Assembly (NCBI RefSeq): GCF_017355875.1
Contig: NZ_JAFEWC010000001.1
Location: 1,860,001 to 1,924,000, forward strand
Direction: 5' to 3'
DNA length: 64,000 nt
DNA from: Aridibaculum aurantiacum
GTDB lineage: Bacteria > Bacteroidota > Bacteroidia > Chitinophagales > Chitinophagaceae
Shown: piece after piece, positions 34,833 to 44,900 of the stretch
Layout: every line of letters starts with the position of its first letter
Numbering within the stretch: the stretch's first letter is position 1
Position numbers and translations under genes: made by a program
The notes under the pieces: generated by a model
What the model was told of the DNA's origin: nothing
The model's database searches: none
Seen by the model: only the letters and a program-made list of their open reading frames with translations

Positions 34833-35909
34833 TCAAAACGCAACACACCTCAACTTCTCCGCCGATGAGTTTCTTGTGTTCAAGAAACCTCTAAAAGAAG
34901 CTGTAAGCTCAAAACCGCCACGCATCTGTGAAGCTGTTTTTAGTTTGCTCACGTTTGCATCATAGCTCAGCCCCAGGTTCCACTTGAAGTAGCGCAGCCT
35001 TACAACCGGTATCACTGCATCGTTCCAGCGGTAGAAGGCACCTAGTGCAAGCGAGACAACCTCATCTTCATTATAATATTCTGCTACATCCATTTCGTAT
35101 AATGCACCTCCTAAAAACTGCCGATGACCACCCTGCACAAAATAATCAGCAAAGCCTATCAACCGGCTGTTATCACCTGTAGGAGTATTTAAGCCGGCAT
35201 TGAACACCCACTTGCTTTGAAGATAGGTCTCAGAGTTATTGCTGAAAAAATTCATCCGCGGCTTCAGGAAGTGGAAGTAGCCAACGCCGATATAATACCT
35301 GCTCTCATAACCAAAGCCACTGCTATAGGAAATGCCGGTACTGGCATCCCAATAGGTGAAGCCTGTACCGCTAAAAACCTGGCGACTGGCATTGCCACTG
35401 GAGAAGCTACCGTTCACAAACTGGTCGTCCATCTTGGCCTGCGTGGGATCGAACTGGCTGGTAACAGGGCCACCCATGAAAGCCAGCGACAGGTAGTTGT
35501 CTTCATCCTCGCTCAGCGACTTATGAAAGTTCAAAACAGGGAACAACTGTGTGCGCTTTAGTTTGATATCGCCTGCTACATCGTGCACTACTTGTGCTCC
35601 AATCGTCACATAGTCGTTGAAGTTAAACACCGGCAACTTGTATTCGATGTTAGCAGCTGATGTTTGGAACGGCACTGTTACACTTTGCCACTGTGACCGA
35701 TGTACTGCCGCCATTCTCATGTCACCTTTGAAAACACCAGCCAGCGCAGGATTGCGAAGGATCGGCATCTCGTAAAACTGGGAGAAGTGGAAATCTTGTG
35801 CTTTTGTTTGAACCACAAAGACACTAAGGGCACAAAGGCACACCAAGAAAGCTTTGTGCTTCTTATTGAACTTGGAGCCTTCGTGGTTCATTCTTTTTTT
35901 CTCTTTCAT
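34833..35909 (-). CDS. PorP/SprF-family type IX secretion outer-membrane protein
   Basis: A 358-residue beta-rich outer-membrane protein with the PorP/SprF N-terminal pattern: QDFHFSQFYEMPILRNPALAG, then many alternating strands up to a C-terminal SFRGFLN. Family members assist secretion or surface attachment of type IX cargo; SprF pairs with the adhesin SprB. Here the gene starts three bases after the stop of a giant adhesin gene, a matching arrangement. The signal peptide (residues 1-37) is odd: residues 7-34 (MNHEGSKF...VFVVQ) are encoded inside a palindromic, repeat-like element at 35810-35889. An ATG at 35891 is an alternative start. Confidence 0.9.
   Translation of the reverse strand: MKEKKRMNHEGSKFNKKHKAFLVCLCALSVFVVQTKAQDFHFSQFYEMPILRNPALAGVFKGDMRMAAVHRSQWQSVTVPFQTSAANIEYKLPVFNFNDYVTIGAQVVHDVAGDIKLKRTQLFPVLNFHKSLSEDEDNYLSLAFMGGPVTSQFDPTQAKMDDQFVNGSFSSGNASRQVFSGTGFTYWDASTGISYSSGFGYESRYYIGVGYFHFLKPRMNFFSNNSETYLQSKWVFNAGLNTPTGDNSRLIGFADYFVQGGHRQFLGGALYEMDVAEYYNEDEVVSLALGAFYRWNDAVIPVVRLRYFKWNLGLSYDANVSKLKTASQMRGGFELTASFRGFLNTRNSSAEKLRCVAF
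35810..35889. repeat. Palindromic repeat-like element inside the PorP/SprF signal-peptide codons
   Basis: The outer arms GAACCACAAAGACACTAAG (35810-35828) and CTTGGAGCCTTCGTGGTTC (35871-35889) match in reverse complement at 15 of 19 bases. Inside are CACAAAG and CTTTGTG. This resembles the CACAAAG/CTTTGTG-rich palindromic intergenic repeats I know from related genomes, but here it lies within an open reading frame. Confidence 0.55.
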
Positions 35910-35912
35910 TTA

Positions 35913-38900
35913 TTACTTGATTATGGCAGTATTGCCTTTGTAAACAAACGGAACATCATTTTCGCAGAGCACCTCGCAGGTGTATACATATACATCGGGT
36001 GGTGCCTTTTGTCCCTTCACCATTCCATCCCATCCGTATGCAGGATCATTGGGTGAGAAGTTGGAGCGCTCATACACCAGCTCGCCCCAGCGGTTGAATA
36101 CCCTGAAATTCTTGACGGTCTTGATACCCGTGCCTCTCACCACCAGGATGTCGTTGATGCCGTCATTGTCGGGTGTGAAGAGGTTTGGTATAAACACCTG
36201 TGTGCCTTCGCAGAATACCTTGATGCTGATGGTATCGGTGGCGCTACAGCCATAGGCATTGGTAGCAAGCACCCTGTAGGTGATGTCTTTCTTGATATGT
36301 GCTGTGGGTAGTGCACACGTGCTGCAGTTAAGATCTGTAGCCGGCGACCACAACCACCTGGTGATCGGTCCATTGGTAACAGTGCTAGCCAGTGGTAACA
36401 TTGTTCCTGTTGACAGTGTTTTATCCGGCCCCAGGTCAATGGTAGGATACTCACCCACAGCTACTGTTATTCTTGCTGTGTCAGTAAAACAGCCTTCTGC
36501 ATCGTAGCCCACTACAGTATAGGCTGTAGTAAGTGTAGGTGATGCAATAGGTGTGGCAATGTTTGCAGCATTCAATCCTGTAGATGGCGTCCAGACATAA
36601 CGGGTAGCACCAGATGCTATCAGCTGTGTAGACTGGCCTATGCAGATGGTATCTTTTCCTGAAACTCGTACGGTGAAAGGCTGCACCACGCGTATGTTCA
36701 CGGTGTCTTTAGCCGTACAGCCAAAGCTGTTGGTACCTGCTACTTCGTAAGCCGTAGTGTTTGCGGGGTTAGCAATAGGATTTGGACAGGTATAACAATT
36801 CAACCCATACAAAGGACCCCATGAATATACCGGCGCACCTGTAACCTGCAGTTGCACGCTCTGCCCACGGCAGATCACCTTATCATCACTTGCCTTCACT
36901 GTAGGTGTTGGATTGATGATGATCGGCCTGTTGGCAGTATCACTACATCCAAAGATGGTACTGGTGATCAGAGTGGCATTGTAGCTGCCGGTAGTAGTAT
37001 AGTAGTTGCTGAACGTAGGTGCATATGAAACTACGCCGTTGGTAAATGACCATTGGTAGTTGCCAATACTATCTTCCGATAAAATAGTAGCAGCATATCG
37101 TACCGGCTGGTTCACACAGCCAAGGCTGTCGCTTACGATAGAGATCACCGGGATGTTGTTCACCTTTACAAACACCACCTTGTTGGCAGTATCAGCACAT
37201 CCGCTGTTGCTGGTAACTACAAGCTGTACCTGGTAGTTGTTGGTAGCCGTATAGGTCTGTTGTGGATGACGAACAGCGGAAGTGTTGCCGTTACCAAACT
37301 TCCAGCTCCAGTTGGCCACGCCTGCATATGCTCTCGATGTATCAGTATAAGAAACCAACGTGCTGCCACAACTCCTAGTCATTGCTTCCCTGAAGCCGGC
37401 TTTCACTATGTCTACTTTTATAGTGTCTACTCCTAGTATCAAGAGCCTGCACGAAGCCGTGGGGCCAGCGATAAGTGTTACGGTAGGGATGTAGTTTCCA
37501 CCTTGCGTGTAGGTATGGTAAACAGTGGTATTGGTAGTGGTAACCACTTTACCATCACCAAAACTATAGCGGATGGAATCTGTTCCTGTTGCATTAACCT
37601 GGAAACGTACCGGCGTGCTGCCACATATAACGCCATGGTCATAGGTGAAAGAACCTGCAGGACCATTTACTACAATTGGTTTCGTCATCACGTATTTACA
37701 ACCTCCTGTTGTGTTGGCAGTCATGCGCACATTGTAGGTACCTACGGAGTTGAATGTATGCGTGACGATGTTGCCTGTATCCCTTCTGCCATTGCCAAAG
37801 TCCCAGGTGGTAAGTATGGAAGGATAGGTCTGGTTGGTAAACGTGACGGTGAATGGAACACAGGAGCTCACGCTGTCTGATACAGTAAAGCTGCCTGGTA
37901 AACTAGATAACACCGTTACTGTTTTTTGAGCACTATCTATACATGCATTACCTGGTGAATATTGACGAACACCTACCAGCGTCACTGTATATGTACCTGC
38001 TGTTGCATACCTGTACTTAGGATGAATAACATTGGTACTACTGCCATCGCCAAACTTCCACGTAAGGCCGGTAATGGTGTCGCTTTGGTTGGTGAATTGA
38101 ATACTATCACCAATACATATTGGTGACGGTGCAAAAGCAAAGTCAACTACAGGTTTAGCAAACACCGTAACTACTTCGGTACTGGTGGTATCGGAGCATC
38201 CATTGCTTGCAAAAAGGGTAACGGTGAAGCTGCCTGTCTGCGTATATGTATGGCGAATGGTGTCGATGTTGCGGGTCGTGTTCAAGATGTTTCCATCTCC
38301 AAAATCCCAACGGAAGTTAGTTGCACCCGATGAATTGTTGATGAACATTACATCATGTGGTTTACATCCATTAGCCTCATTTCCATTGATGGCAAAATCA
38401 AGTTGTACAGTATTGGGTGAAACAACGATGGCATACCGCATGGTGTCGCTGCCACACTCGTTGGTAGCTATCAGTTTAGCATAAAAAGTATCCTGTACAG
38501 CGGTATGATAGGTATGCTGTACCTGCGCTGTTGTTGCCATTGGCAGGGTGGTGCCATCACCAAAATCCCACAGGTAAGAAACATTCAAACCTTTAGAAGT
38601 ATTGGTAAACTTCACCGGTAGGGGCGAGCATCCTATCGTTTTATCAGGCGCGAAAAATGCCTTTGGTTTCGACTTGATGGTGATGTTTTTCGAGATCGTA
38701 AGCGTATCACATTGCGAGTAAACCGTCATGGTTACCTTATAGGTGGTATCACCATAGGTAGGATTAGGCTGGAATATGATACTACCAGGATGTGCCGCGT
38801 TGGATGTTTGACCGTTGCCAAAGTTCCAGGCATACCTGAAGTTGTTTAGTCGCGGCGTAAGGTTGGTAAACATGATTGCTGCCGGTCCGCATTTTACCGT

Positions 38901-41900
38901 ATCCGATACATCGAAAGCCGGCTGAGGACGGGGTGGAGTGAAGAACCAATGCTCCAGCGAATCATTTCTGCAGCCGTATAAGCTTACAGCCACCATCTTT
39001 ATCAGCACACTATCTCCCGGTGCTACTAACGTATATCCAGGATTTACCGTCGTGCTAGTGCCATAGAATATGCCGTTTGCATACCAGTTGTAACTACTAT
39101 TCTGCGTAGGAACAAGCATAGGCCTCACCGAATTATTATCTATATGAAAAGGTGCGCACGAAGTATCTTTTATCACCACCCATTGTGCTCTTGCATCCGG
39201 GTTTACGGTGATGGTGATCGCATCGCTGGTGTTGCTTTGTGCGCCACTGCACAGATCGGAGGTTACTATTCTTCTATACCTGGTGGTAACAGTAAGTACG
39301 CCCGGGTCATGGTGTTGATTGGTAGCACCAGTAATGGTGTTCCAGGTTAGTCCGCCATCTGTACTTTGTTGCCACTCATAATTGTAAATGCCATTCGCGC
39401 CAACAGGTAATGATCCCGTTATTAATCCTGCAGCAGTATTGATACAAATACTCTTATCCTGCTGGATGTTATTGCCACTAATAGGTGGCTGTACGGTAAC
39501 ATATGTATAGAGACTGCTTGATACACACGGCAGACTGGTGATGGTTCTGCGTAGGTATATGCTGCCTGTAGGAATGATAGTGATAGATTGTCCTGTCTGA
39601 CCTGCAATGTTCACCCAGTTGATGTTGTCGGTGCTCTGCTGCCACTGTATGTTGTATGTTCCGTTGCCACCAGAAGGCGCATCGCCGGTAACGGTCACAG
39701 GTTGCGAGAAACAGATGGTTTGATGTGTAGTATCTATTTTGTTTACCAGCTCAGGATGAACAACCACAGCTACACTGGCTGGCGTTGAAGGACACGTGCC
39801 TACAGTAGCCGTTGCTGTCACTGTATACGTTCCCGTGGCAGCTGTAGTAGCATTTAGTATAGAAGGATTTTGAACATTGCTTGTCCAACCATTTGGCCCC
39901 GTCCATGAATATTCGATGGCGCCAGGAGAAGTTGTAGCAGCAGTAAGGTTCAACGTACTGGAAGCGCAGATCGGGCCATTGCTACTAACTGTAGGTGTTG
40001 CCGGTGTAGGATTGATCACCACATCAATCGTTCCTGTTGGTGAAACACAATTGTTCAGCGTTACGGTAACTGCGTACGTTCCGGATGCTGCAACAGTAGT
40101 ATTGTTGATCACAGGACTTTGCTGTGTGCTGCTCCAGCCGTTGGGGCCTGTCCATGCATAAGTAAGGTTGCCGGGTGTTGCTGAGTTTGCCGTTAAGTTC
40201 AAGGTGTTGCCACTACACAATGGCCCATTGCTGGTTGCTACCGGCATAACAGGCGGATTAGGATCAACCAGTGTGAACGGACCTACTGTATTGGAAGGAC
40301 ATCCTGTGAGTGTTACACTTATATTCTCATAAACACCTGCAGGCAAATTAGAAATGGTTAATGTACCGCTGCCTGCTGCCGTAAGGTTAACTGTTTGTGG
40401 TGCGCTATTGAATGTATACTGAACGGTATAAGCTGTGTTGGCTGTTAGTCCCTCCAGTTGAATAGATCCGGTAGGAGTATTACAATTGGTAGGATTTGTG
40501 AAAGATGCATTGCTGATATTCGGTGTAGGATTTACTACTGCTACTGTAGTGCCGGCTGCCGATGGACAGTTGCCTGTAGTGGCAGTAGCTATCACATTAT
40601 ATGTTCCGTTATCTGCAACGGTGGTAGAAGCTATAAACGGATTTTGTAAATTAGAACTAAAACCATTTGACCCAGACCATGTCCAACTAACCGTTCCATT
40701 GTAAGAAGTATTAGCTGTTAAGTTTAAAGGATTGCCCGTACATACAGGCGTGTTGCTGGCTACCACAGGTGTTGCTGGTGTCTCGTTAATCACAACATTT
40801 ACAGTGCCTGCAGCCGATGTACAACTGTTAAGCGTAACGGTAACACTATAGGTGCCGTTTGCGGCCAGAGGTGCATTGTTGATCACCGGGTTCTGGTCGG
40901 TGCTGGTAAAGTTGTTTGGGCCAGACCAGGCGAAGGTTAATGCACCGGAGGATGTACTTGTTGCAAACAAGTTCAACGTATTGCCACTGCATATCTCGCT
41001 GTTGCTGGTAGCCACAGGAGCAGCTGGTGGATTAGGATCAACCAAAGTGAACGGACCAACAGTGTTAGAAGGACAGCCGGTTAGTGATACACTGATGTTT
41101 GTATATACACCAGCCGGAAGATTAGCTATAGTAACAATACCGCTAGCATCAGCTGTTATAGTAGCTGTTTGTGGTGCTCCGTTCTGCGTATACTTTACCG
41201 CGTATGATGTGGCTGCAGTCAATCCCTCAAGCCTGATCGTTCCTGTAGCAGAATTACAATTGGTTGGATGGGTGAAACTGGTAGCGGTGATGCGCGGTGT
41301 TGGATGAATGATGACAGCAGTTGTTCCCGCTGCAGATGGGCAATTGCCTGTAGTTGCAGTCAGCACCAGCCTGTAGGTTCCTGCTTCTGCCATTGTTGTA
41401 TTTGCAATGGTTGGATTGGCAAGACTACTGGTAAAGTTGTTTGGCCCCGTCCAGTTGTATGTAACAGTGCCGGGGAAAGAAGTGGATGATGTTAGCAGCA
41501 ATGTACTGTCAGTACACACTGGCGTGTTACTTCCAACTATTGGTGCCGGTGGTGTGGCATTAATCACTACATCAACAGTTCCTGTTGCCGATGTACAATT
41601 GTTCAAAGTAGCAATTACACTATAGGTTCCATTAGCAGCCATTGTAGCATTAGCTATAGATGGATTCTGACTGGTATTGGTGAAACCGTTCGGGCCACTC
41701 CATGTATAGGTGACAGCACCTGAGGTAGTGGTAACAGCTTCCAACAAAAGCGTATTGCCGCTACATATCGGGCCATTGCTGGTAGCTACCGGCGCCATTG
41801 GTGGATTAGGATCAACTAAGGTGAAAGGTCCTACTGCATTGGAAGGACATCCACTTAATGTAACACTTATGTTAGTATAGGTGCCTGAAGTAAGTGCAGG

Positions 41901-44900
41901 TATAGTAAGAGAGCCAGAAGGCTGTGAGGATATAGTGGCCGTTACCGGTACACCATTTTTTGAATATGTGACAGAATAAGAAGTAGCAGGTACTAACCCA
42001 TCAAGTGTAATGGTGCCTGTGGCAGTATTACAATTGGTAGGATCTGTTTTACTACTACCAGTGATGGCAGGTGTAGGATTGACAACCACAGTGGCTGATC
42101 CCGCAGCTGATGGACAGTTGCCGGTGGTGGCAGTGATCACTAATGAATAATTACCCGCAGCAGCCGTAGTCACATTGTCTATGGTTGGGTTCTGCAACGC
42201 ACTTGTAAAACCATTCGGTCCATTCCATGCATAGGTGATCGCTCCGTTGAAAGAGGTAGAAGAAGAAAGGTTCAGCGTATTACCTGTACATACAGGGCTG
42301 TTGCTAGTGACAGTTGGCGCTGCCGGTGTTTGGTTAACTACTACAGCAATGCTTCCTGCGGCGGACGTACATCCATTTAGCGTAGCAGTAACATGATAGG
42401 TTCCTGTAGCGGCTACGCTTACATTATTGATCGAAGGGTTCTGCGTGTTATTGATAAACCCGTTAGGCCCGGTCCAGGCATAGGTTATCGCTCCTGTGGT
42501 AGTGGTAGATGCTTCAAGCGTCAACGTATTTCCACTACATACAGGACCATTGCTGGTAGCCACCGGTGTTGCCGGCGGATTAGGATCAACCAGGGTAAAT
42601 GGTCCGACAACATTAGAAGGACATCCGTTAGCACTCACACTGATATTGGTATAAGTGCCTGATGGCAGCGAACCGATGACCACTGTTCCGGCACCCGTTG
42701 CAGGAATGGTGGCTGTTTTTGTAACACCATTTTCTGTATAGGTTACCAGGTAAGAGACATTGGCCGTTAATCCTGTTAGTGATATGCTTCCGGTTGCTGT
42801 ATTACAATTTGTAGGATCTGATTTGCTACTGCCTGTGATGCTGGGTGTAGGATGAATGACCACTGTGGTACTACCAGGTGCTGAAGCACAATTGCCGGTA
42901 GTAGCTGTAGCTATCACTGAATATGTTCCTGCTGCATTGGTAGTAACATTATTTATAACAGGATCTTTCTCCGTGCTGGTAAAACTGTTAGGGCCCGTCC
43001 ACGCATAGGTAACTGCGCCAGCGAAAGTCAGGCTGGAGCCCAGGTTCAATGCATTACCTGTACAAACAGGACTGTTGCTGCTGACTGTTGGTGCCGGCGG
43101 TGTAGGATTAACTACTACAGCTACAGTGCCTGCACCTGATGTACAGCCATTCAACGTAACGGTGACGCTGTAGGTGCCGCTTGCCGCTGTAGTAGCCGAC
43201 GGTATAGTTGGGTTTTGTGCTGCGTTAGAAAAACCATTTGGTCCGCTCCAGTTATAGGTCAACGCACCTTGTGTAGCAGAGGTGGCTGAAAGGGTCAATG
43301 TACTTCCGCTACATACCGCACTGTTGCTGGTAGCAACAGGCGTTGCCGGTGGATTGGGATCAACGAGTGTAAATGGTCCGACTACATTGGATGTGCAACC
43401 TGCAATGGTTACATAGATGTTATTGTAAACACCTGCAGTAAGATTATCTATTACAACTTTACCTGGTGCTACTGCAGTGATGTTTCTTGAACCGGCAACA
43501 CCATTTTTTGTAAAGCTTACCAGGTAGGCTGAACCTGTGGTAAGTCCATTTAATTCTATGGTACCTGTAGCTGAATTACAATTCGTAGGATCTGTGCTGG
43601 AAGCAGTGGTGATTGATGGCGTCGGGTTTACAATAACTGCTACAGTTCTGGCAGGCGATGTACAGTTTCCTTGCGTGGCAGTGGCTGTTACTGAATAATT
43701 TCCTCCATGTATCAACGCAGCACTTGCAATGGTTGGATTTTGATCAGCGCTGGTAAAGTTGTTGGGGCCAGTCCATGCATACGTAACCGCACCATTGAAG
43801 GTGGTGCTTGCGGTAAGGTTCAATGCATCACCTGTACATACTGGGCTGTTGCTGTTGGCTGTTGGTGCAGCAGGCGTTGCATTCACTACTACTGCTACAC
43901 TGCCTGCCTGCGATGTACAACCATTCAGTGTTACCGTTACATTGTATGTGCCGATAGCAGCTGTGGTAGCATTAGGTATCGTAGCATCTTTATTTGTGCT
44001 GCTAAAATTATTTGGACCTGTCCATGTATAGCTGAGTGTACCGTTGGTTGTACTGCTTGCACTTAAAGTCAGCGTATTTCCTGCGCAGATAGGACCATTA
44101 GCAGTTGCAGTTGGCGTGGCTGGAGGATTAGGATCAGATAAGGTAAAAGGGCCGACTGCATTACTTGCACAACCATTCAGGGTTACCACTAAGTTGTCGT
44201 AAATGCCAAAAGTGAGTGAGCTGATTTGCAATGTACCACTACTGGTGGATGTGCCTGAGCCGTTCAGTGCTGTACCGTTTTTACTATAGGTATAAGTATA
44301 GTTTGTATTGTTGGCCAACCCTGAAATGGTAATAGATCCGGTTGCTGAGTTACAGCTGGTAGGGTTAGTGGCGGTTGCGGTAATGGTTGGTCTTGGCTTG
44401 ATGTTTACCACGATCTCGCTACGACCACTTTGGCAGGTGGTGGTAGTATTAACCTGGCTTACATAATATTTTACAGTACCTGCAGTAGTTGTAGACGGTG
44501 TTGGCGTTGCAGAAGAAGGTGTACCTCCTGTGGGTGCATCGTACCAGTTCAAGGTATTGCCTGCAGTTGCAGTTGCCTGCAAGGGCGATGCCGTTGCTCC
44601 CTGGCAATAATCAACAGGAGTGGTAACGACAGGATTGGCAGGTGAGGCGTTGATGACCACGTTTACAGATCCTGATGAAGTACAACCGTTAAGTGAAACA
44701 GTAACATTATAGGTGCCGCTGAATGCTGTAGTCACATCTGTTCTTGATGGCGTAGCAGAAGTACTTGTGAAAGAGGCAGGACCATTCCATGAATAGGTGA
44801 CACCAGGCGTGGTGCTGTTGGCAATCAGGTTCAAGGTGTTGCCCGGCCCGCTACATAATGGGCTGTTGGAGCTGACGGTTGGTGCAGCCGGTGCGCTTGG

